The notes under the pieces are model-generated. The model did not search any database. It was not told where the DNA came from and worked only from the letters and a program-made list of their open reading frames with translations. Of a DNA stretch of 41,516 bases, positions 26,212 through 35,247 are shown piece after piece. Position numbers and translations under genes: made by a program. Each line of letters begins with the position of its first letter. The first letter of the stretch is position 1. Origin of the DNA: Opitutus sp. GAS368 (GTDB lineage Bacteria > Verrucomicrobiota > Verrucomicrobiia > Opitutales > Opitutaceae); assembly GCA_945906965.1 (NCBI GenBank), contig CAMDRP010000015.1:1-41516 (forward strand). Reading direction: 5' to 3'.

Positions 26212-27129
26212 ATGCTCCGCTTCACCTTCCGCCGCCTGCTCCAGATCATACCGGTGCTCTGGATCATTATCACGGCGACGTTTTTTATGATCCGCTTCGT
26301 CCCCGGCGGACCGTTCACCGCGGAAAAAGCCGTCACGCCTGAAATCCTACGCAACCTCGAAGCGCACTACGGCCTCAACAAACCCCTCTACCAACAGTAT
26401 TTTGATTACATGGGTAGCCTCCTGCGCGGCGATCTCGGCCCGTCCTTCAAATACCCCAATCGCACCGTCAACGAGATCATCGGCGACAAACTTCCGACGT
26501 CCCTCGAACTTGGTTTCATCTCTCTCGCCGTGGCCCTGACGATCGGCATCACGCTCGGCACCCTTGCCGCCGTGCGACGCAACAGCTGGCTCGATTACGT
26601 CTGCTCATCTACCGCGATGATTGGCATCTGCATTCCCACTTTTGTACTCGGACCGCTCTTCGTGCTCACGTTCGCGATTCACTTTCAATGGCTTAACGCC
26701 TCCGGCTGGTACGGCCCCTCGGATCGCATTTTACCCTGCCTCACCCTAGGTTGCGTCTACGCCGCCTACATCGCCCGCCTTACCCGCGGCGGCATGCTCG
26801 AGGTGCTCAACCAAGACTACATCCGCACCGCTCGAGCCAAAGGCGCCAGCGAGGCCCGCGTCGTTTTCAAACACGCGCTACGCGGCGGGTTGTTGCCGGT
26901 CGTTTCTTTTCTCGGACCCGGCATCGCCGGCATTCTCACAGGCTCGTTTGTCATTGAAACGATTTTTCAAATCCCCGGCCTCGGCCGCGAATTCGTCAAC
27001 AGCGCCTTCAACCGCGATTACACCTTGGTTCTCGGCACCGTCATCCTCTACGCCTCGCTGATCGTCCTACTTAATCTCGTGGTCGACGTGGTTCAGATCT
27101 GGCTCAACCCGAAACTCAAATTCGAATGA
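26212..27129 (+). CDS. oppB: Oligopeptide ABC transporter permease OppB
   Basis: 305 residues, the same length as E. coli OppB within a residue or two and clearly similar from end to end: FVPGGPFTAEKAVTPEI, GDLGPSFKYPNRTVNEII, IARLTRGGMLEVL and the cytoplasmic EAA loop around RTARAKGASEARVVFKHAL. Six membrane segments are expected. It forms the inner-membrane channel with OppC. Its stop overlaps oppC by four bases (ATGA). No gene for the OppD/OppF ATPases is in the window. Confidence 0.93.
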   Translation: MLRFTFRRLLQIIPVLWIIITATFFMIRFVPGGPFTAEKAVTPEILRNLEAHYGLNKPLYQQYFDYMGSLLRGDLGPSFKYPNRTVNEIIGDKLPTSLELGFISLAVALTIGITLGTLAAVRRNSWLDYVCSSTAMIGICIPTFVLGPLFVLTFAIHFQWLNASGWYGPSDRILPCLTLGCVYAAYIARLTRGGMLEVLNQDYIRTARAKGASEARVVFKHALRGGLLPVVSFLGPGIAGILTGSFVIETIFQIPGLGREFVNSAFNRDYTLVLGTVILYASLIVLLNLVVDVVQIWLNPKLKFE

Positions 27130-28022
27130 GCCCCACCACGCTCCCCTCCGCCGTCGTCACCCCCGAACAAATCGAAACGGGTAACTCGCTCTGGCACGAC
27201 GCTTGGTCGCGTCTACGCAAAAACCGCCTCGCCGTCTGCGGCGGCGCCACGCTGCTTGTGTTGGCGTTGCTCTGCGCGTTCGGCCCGTTTTTCACCCAGT
27301 CTTACCAAGATCAAAATCTCGACCTCGGCGCTTCAGGCCCCAGCGCCGCGCATTGGCTGGGCACCGATACGCTGGGCCGCGACCTATTTTCGCGTATTTT
27401 ATTTGGCGGACGCATTTCGATGATGGTCGGTCTGGTCGCGACGTTTGTCGCTTTGGCCATCGGCGTAACCTACGGCGCCGTTGCCGGCTTCTTCGGCGGA
27501 AAAATCGACGCCGTGATGATGCGGATCGTCGACATCATGTACGCCCTGCCCTTCACGATATTTGTGATCCTGTTGATGGTGTTTTTCGGGAGAAACATTT
27601 TTCTGCTCTTCTTCGCCATCGGCGCGGTCGAGTGGCTCACGATGGCACGCATCGTCCGCGGCCAGATCATCTCGATTAAAAAGATGGAATACATCGAGGC
27701 CGCCCGCGCGCTGGGCCTTGGCAAACGTCGCATCATCTTCCGCCACATGATTCCCAATATTTTAGGGCCGATCATCGTGTACACGACACTCACGATTCCC
27801 GCCGTGATGCTACTGGAAGCGTTTCTTAGTTTTCTCGGTTTGGGCGTACAACCGCCGATGAGCTCGTGGGGCGTACTCATCAAAGACGGCGCCGAGAAGA
27901 TGGAAGAATTCTGGTGGCTACTAGTATTCCCGGGGGGCGTGTTTTCACTCACGCTTTTCTCTCTAAATTTCCTCGGCGACGGCCTCCGGGACGCCCTCGA
28001 CGTGCGTTCTTCCAAAGACTGA
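27126..28022 (+). CDS. oppC: Oligopeptide ABC transporter permease OppC
   Basis: 298 residues, full length. The N-terminal cytoplasmic part has SLWHDAWSRLRKNR, then TM1, HWLGTDTLGRDLFSRILFGGR (the family's periplasmic signature), six membrane segments and the EAA loop EAARALGLGKRRIIFRHMIP that contacts the ATPase. It ends with NFLGDGLRDALD as in E. coli OppC. It is coupled to oppB; 31 bases later the lipid exporter gene starts on the same strand, so transcription may continue. Confidence 0.93.
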   Translation: MSPTTLPSAVVTPEQIETGNSLWHDAWSRLRKNRLAVCGGATLLVLALLCAFGPFFTQSYQDQNLDLGASGPSAAHWLGTDTLGRDLFSRILFGGRISMMVGLVATFVALAIGVTYGAVAGFFGGKIDAVMMRIVDIMYALPFTIFVILLMVFFGRNIFLLFFAIGAVEWLTMARIVRGQIISIKKMEYIEAARALGLGKRRIIFRHMIPNILGPIIVYTTLTIPAVMLLEAFLSFLGLGVQPPMSSWGVLIKDGAEKMEEFWWLLVFPGGVFSLTLFSLNFLGDGLRDALDVRSSKD

Positions 28023-28053
28023 AGCAAGCGACTTCCCTTATTTATCCAGCCCC

Positions 28054-29916
28054 ATGATCGGACGCTTCCTGCCTTATTTAAGATACCTTAAGGGTCGGCG
28101 CTTAGCACTCTCGCTAGCACTCGTCTGTGGCGCCATCAGCGGACTGGTTTACGGCTATGGTTTACCGAAGGTGATAAACGAAGTGTTTCCGAAAATATTT
28201 ACGGATGACACGGGGCAACCCAGCCCTACGAATCTAATCAAATCTCCGACTCCTTCTGCCGCCAACGCCACGAACGCACTTCCGGTATCAGCGGAAGAAC
28301 AAGTCGCGTCCAAACACCGCATCCGGGCCGGTCGCACACTCTCAGCCTATGAAATCATCGGCTATGCACTATTGATCCCGCTGATTTTTCTCATCCGGGC
28401 CACGAGTGGCTTTCTTAATAATTACCTCATGAGTTATTGCGGGATCGGCGTACTTGAAGCCTTGCGCGTCGAGCTTTACCGCAAGCTCCAACACCTCCCC
28501 CTGAGCTATTTTGGGCGTAATCGCAGCGGTGATCTGCTCTCACGTCTTACTTCCGACACCCAGGTCGTCCAACAAACCATCACCAGCAGTGCCAGTGATC
28601 TAGTTATACAGCCCATCACTCTTCTCGGCGCAGTCTACTTCCTGGCCATCACCGCATTGAAAAACGACGGCGTCGGTCTCTTCCTCGCCTCGCTCGCGGT
28701 CGTACCCCTCAGCGTTTTCCCCGTACGTTTCATTGGCAAAAAACTCCTGCGCCGCGCCGAGGAAAATCAACGCCTGTTGGGCGACATCTCTGATCTCGCC
28801 AGTCAAAATTTCTCCGCGGCGCGTGAAGTACGAGCCTTCGGGCTCGAAGAAAAAGAAATCAGCATCTTTCAAACCACCACCCGCCACCTGTTTCGCATCC
28901 AACTCAAAGTCGTAAAATACTCTCAGGTGCTTTCTCCCTCCATCGAGGTCATCGCATCGCTCGGCATCGCGTTCTCACTTTATTATGCCTACTACGCCGG
29001 CTTAACGCTCGCCGTTTTCGTGTCTATCCTCGGGGCCCTTTTCGTGTGCTACGAACCGATGAAAAAACTCGGAGGCATCCACGGCCAACTTACCAAAGGC
29101 GCCGCTTCACTCAACCGCATCGAGGAAATCCTGCACGCCAGTGTTACCATCGCCGACCCCAGAGACCCGATCAAAGTCAGCCACCTTCGGGGTGAACTCA
29201 CCTTCAATCAGGTCAACTTTGCCTATAATACGGGTGCGCCCGTCCTTCGCGACGTCTCAGTAACCATTCCTGCCGGCACCATCTGCGCGCTGGTGGGACC
29301 CAGCGGCGCCGGCAAGTCCACCTTCGCCAACCTCGTTCCACGTTTTTACGATGCGACCAGCGGCATCGTTACCATTGATGGGCTCGACACCCGCGCGCTG
29401 AAACTCTCCGACCTTCGCCGTCACATCGCCGTCGTTGCCCAAGAACCCGTACTTTTTAACGACACGATCCTTAATAACCTCTTAATCGGTCGGGCCGACG
29501 CCACCCGCGCGGAAGTCGAGCAATCGGCCCGTGACGCCTTCGCGCATGATTTCATCACCGAACTGCCCCAAGGCTACGACACCATTGTGGGAGAACGCGG
29601 CGCCCTCGTCTCCGGTGGACAGCGCCAACGCCTCGCCCTCGCGCGCGCTTTCCTGCGCAACGCCCCGATCCTCATCCTCGATGAAGCCACCAGCGCACTC
29701 GACAGCGAGAGCGAAGCCGCCATCCAGCTCGCCCTCAAAAAATTAGTCGTCGGTAAAACTGTGCTCATCATCGCCCACCGCTTTTCTACCATTCGCGACG
29801 CGACGAAAATCCTCGTGTTCGACCAGGGTGAGATCGTCGCCGCCGGCACCCACGCCGAACTTCACGCGAACCAGCCGCTTTACCGTTCACTCTACGACCG
29901 GCAACAAGGCGCGTAA
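28054..29916 (+). CDS. MsbA-type ABC exporter (permease-ATPase half transporter)
   Basis: 620 residues. The N-terminal ABC transporter membrane domain (about 15-350) has six segments. A polar insertion of about 50 residues (about 45-100) lies between the first two segments, longer than in E. coli MsbA. The ATPase domain has Walker A GPSGAGKST (about 415-423), LVSGGQRQRLALARA (signature, about 515-530), Walker B ILILDEATSALD (about 538-549) and the H-loop IIAHRFST. It probably flips lipid A-core across the inner membrane, given the glycosyltransferase genes that follow, but other lipid or peptide substrates are possible. Confidence 0.88.
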   Translation: MIGRFLPYLRYLKGRRLALSLALVCGAISGLVYGYGLPKVINEVFPKIFTDDTGQPSPTNLIKSPTPSAANATNALPVSAEEQVASKHRIRAGRTLSAYEIIGYALLIPLIFLIRATSGFLNNYLMSYCGIGVLEALRVELYRKLQHLPLSYFGRNRSGDLLSRLTSDTQVVQQTITSSASDLVIQPITLLGAVYFLAITALKNDGVGLFLASLAVVPLSVFPVRFIGKKLLRRAEENQRLLGDISDLASQNFSAAREVRAFGLEEKEISIFQTTTRHLFRIQLKVVKYSQVLSPSIEVIASLGIAFSLYYAYYAGLTLAVFVSILGALFVCYEPMKKLGGIHGQLTKGAASLNRIEEILHASVTIADPRDPIKVSHLRGELTFNQVNFAYNTGAPVLRDVSVTIPAGTICALVGPSGAGKSTFANLVPRFYDATSGIVTIDGLDTRALKLSDLRRHIAVVAQEPVLFNDTILNNLLIGRADATRAEVEQSARDAFAHDFITELPQGYDTIVGERGALVSGGQRQRLALARAFLRNAPILILDEATSALDSESEAAIQLALKKLVVGKTVLIIAHRFSTIRDATKILVFDQGEIVAAGTHAELHANQPLYRSLYDRQQGA

Positions 29917-29998
29917 ATCCAACCCGTCGTTCCGATTCAAATCGGTTCAGTTTGTTTTCAAGCAATCGCTCAAACCCTTCACCGTCTTCATCTCTGCC

Positions 29999-30589
29999 GT
30001 GTCACTTTCTGCACAAAAAATTAGCCCCACACCAACGTCCACGCCGCAGCGCCTATCTGGAAAGGTGATCTGGCTCTACGGTCTATCCGGCGCCGGCAAA
30101 AGCACTCTAGGCGAGGCGCTGGAACGACAGCTGCGCGCGGAAAACTACGTGACCCAAATCTTGGATGGGGACGTCCTCCGACGCGGACTCAACCGCGATC
30201 TCGGCTTCTCGGAAAAAGACCGTATCGAAAACATCCGCCGCGCCGCCGAACTCGCCAAACTTTTCTCCCACGCCGGCGTCGTCACGATCTGTTCCTTTAT
30301 CACGCCGTTGCGCGCGCATCGCGCTTTGGCCCGCGAGATCATCTCCGCGCCAGACCTGATCGAAGTTTACATCGAAGCCTCGTACGCCACGTGCGCACAG
30401 CGCGATCCGAAAGGCCTCTATGCCCGCGCCGCCGCTGGCCAACTCACGTCGTTCACGGGTCGTGATTCCGCCTTCGAGCCTCCGATCGCCGGCGAAGCGT
30501 CGCTCGTGTTGAGCACCGAAAGTGCCACGCCCGCAGCCTCGCTGGCGACCTTGCATGCCTTAGTTTCGCGCGCGCTCACCTCTCGCTAA
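29999..30589 (+). CDS. cysC: Adenylyl-sulfate kinase (APS kinase)
   Basis: 196 residues from a GTG at 29999; the open frame extends upstream, but earlier codons overlap the exporter gene and look non-coding. The P-loop is GLSGAGKST (28-36). ILDGDVLRRGLNRDLGFSEKD, RIENIRRAAELAKLF, ICSFITPLRAHRALAREI and RDPKGLYARA follow the CysC pattern closely. It phosphorylates APS to PAPS. The usual partners cysN, cysD and cysH are absent. Its position between a lipid exporter and glycosyltransferases suggests PAPS for sulfating a surface glycan, or an unrecognised substrate; that is inference. Confidence 0.88.
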   Translation: MSLSAQKISPTPTSTPQRLSGKVIWLYGLSGAGKSTLGEALERQLRAENYVTQILDGDVLRRGLNRDLGFSEKDRIENIRRAAELAKLFSHAGVVTICSFITPLRAHRALAREIISAPDLIEVYIEASYATCAQRDPKGLYARAAAGQLTSFTGRDSAFEPPIAGEASLVLSTESATPAASLATLHALVSRALTSR

Positions 30590-30602
30590 ACCCGTCGCAC
30601 GT

Positions 30603-30971
30603 TCAACGACGCACGCGCACGATGTAGTGCAGGTGAAGCACGTTTTTTAAATAGCCCAAAGTCAGGGTATTTAAAATCTGCACGTTCCAGTCGGCATCGA
30701 CTTTTTTTTTAAACACGCACTCGATCCGCAGGCCGTTGCTCGCGAATAATTCTTCGATCGTTTCCAACGTGAAAAACCGCAGGTGGTTCCGATCCAGTAA
30801 ACCTTCCTGCGCGTAGCGCAATTGTCCGCGCATCATTTTGCGGATTTTACAGTGAAAGCTCACATTGGGAATACTGGCCATGAGGCAACCGTCGGGCTTG
30901 AATAGCGTTTTTAGTTTCGCCACCCCCGCTCAGGGATCCGCCGTGTGCTCCAACCCATCCGCGCCGGTGCG
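30603..30971 (-). pseudogene. Broken SAM-dependent methyltransferase, C-terminal part
   Basis: The frame read from the right gives GADGLEHTADP, then a TGA (complement of 30930-30932), then AGVAKLKTLFKPDG, ASIPNVSFHCKIRKM, GLLDRNHLRFFTLETIEELF and the C-terminus. Class I methyltransferases of LPS clusters read LEHTADPW...LKPDG...SIPN...DRTHLRFF, so the TGA replaces the expected Trp (TGG) by one base change. Upstream of about 30971 the SAM-binding first half (VLDVGCGTG type) is missing. What remains could be translated only from the GTG at 30921-30923 as a 106-residue fragment without SAM site. It is on the opposite strand to the glycosyltransferases around it. Confidence 0.72.
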
Positions 30972-31090
30972 CGTAATAATCGGCGTGTTTGCCGCTTTCG
31001 GAAGCCGGCAACCAAGCCGAAGGGTGAAATTGCATTGCGAGGAAGGGGCATCCGTCGCTAAGGTAATCATGTCGTATTCATACACCAAGC

Positions 31091-32134
31091 ATGCCGGCAA
31101 GCCCGCACATCCTCGTTATCCGCCGGCGTTACCTCGGTGATATCGCCCTGCTAGGTTCCTTCCTGCGCAATCTGCGCCTGCATTGGCCCGAGGCCCGCAT
31201 CGGCGTCCTCACCGAGCCCGCGTACAGCGCACTCCTCGCGCTCAATCCCGACATCACCGGCGCCATCGCGCTACCCACGAAACTCCGAGCTTGGCCAAAA
31301 TTCATCCGGACCCTGCGTCGCGCCCGTTTCACTCACGTCTTTGATCTGGATAACACCGATAAAACCGCGCTCATCACACGACTAACGGGTGCTCCAGAGC
31401 GCCACGCGATTCACCTCGAGAAACTGCGTCGCCATTTTCCGAGTTTTTACACCCACACGACATTTATCAGCTCGGAAAAATACAGCACGAGCCACATCAC
31501 CGAGACCTACCTCGCGATGCTCGCCACCGCTGGCGTCCCCGTCGTCACGCGCGAGGCCCGTCTCGTCCCGCGCCCCAGCGATATTGCCGCCATCACCGCG
31601 CTCGTCGGGCCACCGCAAACGCACTCGCGCAAAATCCTCCTGCACCCCGGCAGCCGCAGCCCTTATCGCGTCTGGCCGGCAGAAAATTTCGCCGCGCTCT
31701 GCGATCGCATCCAAGACGAACTTAACGCCCAGATTTTTCTCGTTGGCGGTCCGGCCGAACGTCCGCTCCTCGACGCCATCCGCACCGCGGCCAAGTCGCA
31801 CCTTGTCGTCATCGACCGCGCCTTACCCATTGGCCAATTCGCTGCGCTCGCCGCCCAATTTGACCTCATGATTTGTCACGACAGCGGCCCGATGCACGTC
31901 GCCACCGCCGTGGGCACGAGCGTCGTCGCCCTTGTCGGCGCACAAAACATCACCATCTGGGGCCCCGTCGGCCCGCACCACCAGATTCTTCAAGCCAGCC
32001 AACCCTGCGCTGCCGCCTGCGTCGCACCCGCGGATTGTTCGCGCGGCGATTCCTACAAAAACCTCTGCGTGCGCCGCATCAGCGTCACCGAAACGTTTGC
32101 CGCCGTAAGCACAGCGCTCGCCACCGCCCGATGA
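31091..32134 (+). CDS. Glycosyltransferase family 9 (heptosyltransferase-like)
   Basis: 347 residues. The N-terminus PHILVIRRRYLGDIALLGSFLRNLRLHWPEARI is typical of the RfaF/RfaQ family, as are ILLHPGSRSPYRVWPAENFAAL in the middle and CHDSGPMHVATAVGTSVVALVG in the nucleotide-sugar-binding half. These enzymes add heptose or a similar sugar from ADP-heptose to LPS core at the cytoplasmic face. It starts a glycosyltransferase run and overlaps the next gene by four bases (ATGA). Confidence 0.9.
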   Translation: MPASPHILVIRRRYLGDIALLGSFLRNLRLHWPEARIGVLTEPAYSALLALNPDITGAIALPTKLRAWPKFIRTLRRARFTHVFDLDNTDKTALITRLTGAPERHAIHLEKLRRHFPSFYTHTTFISSEKYSTSHITETYLAMLATAGVPVVTREARLVPRPSDIAAITALVGPPQTHSRKILLHPGSRSPYRVWPAENFAALCDRIQDELNAQIFLVGGPAERPLLDAIRTAAKSHLVVIDRALPIGQFAALAAQFDLMICHDSGPMHVATAVGTSVVALVGAQNITIWGPVGPHHQILQASQPCAAACVAPADCSRGDSYKNLCVRRISVTETFAAVSTALATAR

Positions 32135-33015
32135 GCGCCGTCACTCCGCTCATCACCTTCGGCATTCCGGCGTACAACCGTCCCGCGCTCCTCGCGGAAA
32201 CTCTCGCCAGCATCGCCGCCCAAACCACGGCCATTCCCTACGAAGTGATCGTGTGCGACGACGGCACCGAAAACGCGGCCACCGTCGCGCGTTTTCCAGC
32301 GACCCATTTTTTCTATCACCGCAACACGCCGTCGCTCGGCCCCGTCCGCAATTGGAACGAGGTCATCCGCCGAGCGCGCGGCACGTGGGTCATGGTGCTG
32401 CACGAGGACGACACGCTCTATCCGTGGTACCTCGCCTCGGTCATCCCGCACCTTCGCGCAGATCTCGCCGCGATCTGCACCCGGACCGTCTCCGGCGCCA
32501 CGCCGCCCGCACTCGTCGCCCCCGCCGCACCTGCGCAAGCTAGCGCCCTAGCTTATCCGCCCCGCTTTTTTCTAAAAAGCGCGATGACCCCCTTTCCCGG
32601 CGTCCTAATCCGCCGCGAACTCGCTCAAAGGCTCGGCGGATTTTCGGCAAACGCCGGACCGCTCGCCGACTACGAATTTTGGTACCGGCTCGCCTGCGCC
32701 GGTCGCATCGAAGTCGTGCGCACGGTCGCCGCATTTTATCGCGTCGCCGACGGCCAGTGGACCGAACGCGCTTGGCCCACAATGATTCGTCAAACGCATC
32801 TGCTGCGCCTCCGCATCGCCCGCGAACAATTCCCCACCACGCCGCGCCTCGGCCGCTGGCTCGCACGTTTTTTCACTTACCGCAACGCCCTGAGCTACGC
32901 AGCGCGTTTTCCCCAAAAGCCCGCTTCGCTCGCGCGCGCCCTCCAGCTCGGCGCCATCCCGTTTGCGCGCTTGCCGAGCGGCTGGGTTTGGGGCGCGCTC
33001 AAACGCATCGCCTGA
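32131..33015 (+). CDS. Glycosyltransferase family 2
   Basis: 294 residues from the ATG overlapping the GT9 stop. The GT-A opening ITFGIPAYNRPALLAETL, then YEVIVCDDG, and HEDDTLYP as the DXD-like metal site near 90, are characteristic. ADYEFWYRLACAG in the C-terminal half matches the ED-type catalytic region. The start is unlikely to be earlier, since upstream codons are the shadow of the GT9 gene. The sugar donor and acceptor cannot be assigned. Confidence 0.88.
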   Translation: MSAVTPLITFGIPAYNRPALLAETLASIAAQTTAIPYEVIVCDDGTENAATVARFPATHFFYHRNTPSLGPVRNWNEVIRRARGTWVMVLHEDDTLYPWYLASVIPHLRADLAAICTRTVSGATPPALVAPAAPAQASALAYPPRFFLKSAMTPFPGVLIRRELAQRLGGFSANAGPLADYEFWYRLACAGRIEVVRTVAAFYRVADGQWTERAWPTMIRQTHLLRLRIAREQFPTTPRLGRWLARFFTYRNALSYAARFPQKPASLARALQLGAIPFARLPSGWVWGALKRIA

Positions 33016-33020
33016 TCGCT

Positions 33021-33941
33021 ATGCGCCTCACCGTCGCTCTCTGCACTTACAACCGCGCCGATTTCCTTCGGCAAACGCTCGCCGGCTTGGCGCGGCAAAA
33101 TTTCCCGCGCGATCAATTCGAGGTGCTCGTCATCGACAACAACTCCCGCGACCACACCGCTGCCGTCGTCGCCGAGTTTGCCAACACCGTCCCCGCGCCG
33201 CGCCACGTGCTCGAAACGCAGCAGGGCCTCGACTACGCGCGCAACCGCGCCATCAGCGAAGCGCGCGGCGACATTATTATTTTTGGCGACGACGACATTC
33301 TGGTCGCTCCGGATTGGCTCGCGCAGATGCTCGCGCCCTTCGCGACGGCCAACGCGGAGTCCATCGGCGCGGTCGGCGGAGAAGTCATTCCCGTTTTCCC
33401 CGATGGTCTTCCCCCGTGGGTCGCCGAGTGGCACGCGCCCCTCGCCTTCCGGCCCGACGCCGGTCCGCTGCCCGCCCGCCACAGCCCCATGGGCGCCAAC
33501 CTCGCCATCCCGCGTGCCTTGTTTGAGCGCGTCGGCAGGTTTCACACCGCCCTGGATCGCGCTGCAGGGAATTATTTTTCGGGCGGGGACAGCGAAATGG
33601 TCCGTCGCATTCGCGCCGCTGGCCTTGAAATCTGGTTCGCCCCCGGCGCCGCCGTGCGGCACCAAATGCCCGCGAGCCGCACCACGTTTCGCTACGCCGC
33701 TCGTCACGCTTTCGACTCCGCGCGTTCGCGCACCATCGACCGGGCCGGCCAACCCGGCGCCAAGGCCTACCTCGCGTCACGCTGGCTCGCCAATAGCCTA
33801 AAACTCCTCGGTTACGCCATCATGGCGCTCTTGGCCGCGCTCATCCTGCGCACCGGCGACGCCAAAAAAGCGCTCGTCCGCGCTTGGCGCTCCTGCGGCT
33901 ACCTTTATCAAATCCCGCGCTCGCTCGTTGGGAAAATTTAA
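33021..33941 (+). CDS. Glycosyltransferase family 2 with C-terminal hydrophobic segment
   Basis: 306 residues, ATG five bases after the previous stop. Family 2 motifs are clear: TVALCTYNRADFLRQTL, EVLVIDNNSRDHT, GLDYARNRAI and IIFGDDDILVAPDW (DDD metal site, near 90). GANLAIPRALFERVGRF and GGDSEMVRRI correspond to the acceptor and base region. A hydrophobic stretch near 260-278 (KLLGYAIMALLAALIL) may anchor it to the inner membrane. A role in LPS core or O-antigen assembly follows from context. Confidence 0.88.
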   Translation: MRLTVALCTYNRADFLRQTLAGLARQNFPRDQFEVLVIDNNSRDHTAAVVAEFANTVPAPRHVLETQQGLDYARNRAISEARGDIIIFGDDDILVAPDWLAQMLAPFATANAESIGAVGGEVIPVFPDGLPPWVAEWHAPLAFRPDAGPLPARHSPMGANLAIPRALFERVGRFHTALDRAAGNYFSGGDSEMVRRIRAAGLEIWFAPGAAVRHQMPASRTTFRYAARHAFDSARSRTIDRAGQPGAKAYLASRWLANSLKLLGYAIMALLAALILRTGDAKKALVRAWRSCGYLYQIPRSLVGKI

Positions 33942-33955
33942 GTCTCACTCGCCCC

Positions 33956-34744
33956 GTGGCTGATCCGCTTCAACTTTCCGTCGTCATCGTGGCCAAAAAC
34001 GAGGCCATGAATCTGCCGCGCTGCCTCGAGAGCGTGCGCGGCTGGACGGCCGAGATCGTCGTCGTGCTCAACGCTACCACTGACGCCTCCGAGACCCTCG
34101 CGCTCGCCGCCGGCGCCCGCGTGCATCACCTACCGTGGCAAGGTTTCCGCGACACCAAAAACGCCGCCCTCGCGCTCGCGACGCAGCCTTGGGCGCTTTG
34201 CCTCGACGCCGACGAAGAAGTTTCCCCGGCCCTCCGCGCCGCGATCACGGAGTTTTTTGCCCGCGCCGATTTAGACGCCTTCGCCGGCGCGCGCTTCCCG
34301 CGCAAGGTGTGGTTCATCGACCGCTGGATCACGCACGGCGATTGGTATCCCGATCTTAGTCTGCGCCTCATTCAACGCGCCCGCGCGCGCTGGGGCGGCG
34401 ACGCCTTCGTCCACGAGAAAATGGCATGCACCGGCCCCGTCGCGACCTTACACGGCGATCTCCATCATTACTCGTTCCCTACGCTAGCGAGCCATGTCGC
34501 GAAAATAAATCCCTTCGCCGATCTGTTCCTTCAACAACATCAGGCCCGCGGCACGCGTTTCTCGGTGCTCGCCGCCGTCGTCCGACCGTTTTGGCGTTTC
34601 CTGCGCGCTTACATTTTCAAATTCGGGTTTCTCGACGGTTTCCCCGGTTTCTACATCGCGTGGGCCACGGCCTTTGGCGCGTTCGTGCGCTACAGCCGGC
34701 TCTACGAAGCCGAAAAGCAGACCCCGCCCACGACCCATGGCTAA
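33956..34744 (+). CDS. Glycosyltransferase family 2 (WaaE/KdtX-like)
   Basis: 262 residues from a GTG at 33956; the frame opens earlier but would overlap the previous gene by about 58 bases. LSVVIVAKNEAMNLPRCLESV, WTAEIVVVLN, LCLDADEEVSPALR (DADE metal site) and FVHEKMA with LHGDLHHYSF match the KdtX/WaaE group of LPS core beta-1,4-glucosyltransferases and relatives. Near the C-terminus are amphipathic helices (VVRPFWRFLRAYIFKFGFLDGFPGFYIA) suited to membrane contact. It overlaps the DUF721 gene by eight bases. Confidence 0.88.
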   Translation: MADPLQLSVVIVAKNEAMNLPRCLESVRGWTAEIVVVLNATTDASETLALAAGARVHHLPWQGFRDTKNAALALATQPWALCLDADEEVSPALRAAITEFFARADLDAFAGARFPRKVWFIDRWITHGDWYPDLSLRLIQRARARWGGDAFVHEKMACTGPVATLHGDLHHYSFPTLASHVAKINPFADLFLQQHQARGTRFSVLAAVVRPFWRFLRAYIFKFGFLDGFPGFYIAWATAFGAFVRYSRLYEAEKQTPPTTHG

Positions 34745-35123
34745 CGAGCCGCATACGTTCAGTAAACTGGCCGAGGAACTCGTCGGCGATTTCCGCGGCG
34801 TCGCGTTTGATGAACCACGCAAAACGCGCAAGCGCCCCACGCTCGCGCTCGCGGGCCTCGTCGAGTCGATTCTCAACCAGCACCAGATCGGCCGCGACTC
34901 GGCCGAACACACGATCCGTGCCCACTGGCCCGAACTCGTCGGCCCCGCCAACGCCAGTTATTCGCACGCCGTCCGCATCGAACGCGAAAAGCGCCTGGTC
35001 GTGCACGTCGCCCACTCAGTCGTGCGCAACGAGCTTTTCATGCACCGCGCCGAAATCGTGGAGCGCATTCAAAAGCTACCCGGTTGCGCCGTCATCAAGG
35101 AACTCAACCTCCGCGCCGGCTAA
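34737..35123 (+). CDS. DUF721 (DciA-like) protein
   Basis: 128 residues from the ATG overlapping the glycosyltransferase stop. The pattern LAGLVESILNQHQIG, HWPELVGPANASYSHAVRIE, KRLVVHVAHSVVRNELFMHR and IVERIQKLPGC is the DUF721 fold (KH-like) found in DciA, a loader of the replicative helicase DnaB in bacteria without DnaC. The N-terminal 35 residues are charged and probably flexible. Being last in an LPS gene run, its link to the upstream genes is probably positional rather than functional. Confidence 0.85.
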   Translation: MANEPHTFSKLAEELVGDFRGVAFDEPRKTRKRPTLALAGLVESILNQHQIGRDSAEHTIRAHWPELVGPANASYSHAVRIEREKRLVVHVAHSVVRNELFMHRAEIVERIQKLPGCAVIKELNLRAG

Positions 35124-35218
35124 GACCGGCAATGTGACGTTTTGGCGCAAGTCGAAACCGCGGCCAAATTTGCGCTTGCGCGGTTGGCTGAGGTTTCAGA
35201 GTTTGGGACCTTGCGTTA

Positions 35219-35247
35219 GTGAGAGTCCATCGGTTGTGGACGCTCAC
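35219..35247 (+). promoter_or_regulatory. Hairpin in the rpsO leader
   Basis: GTGAG (35219-35223) pairs with CTCAC (35243-35247), and GTCCA (35225-35229) with TGGAC (35237-35241), giving ten pairs interrupted by one A/G mismatch around a 7-base loop. A GC-rich region follows up to the rpsO start. It is a candidate for S15 autoregulation, since S15 binds structured leaders of its own mRNA in several phyla by unrelated folds. Confidence 0.4.
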
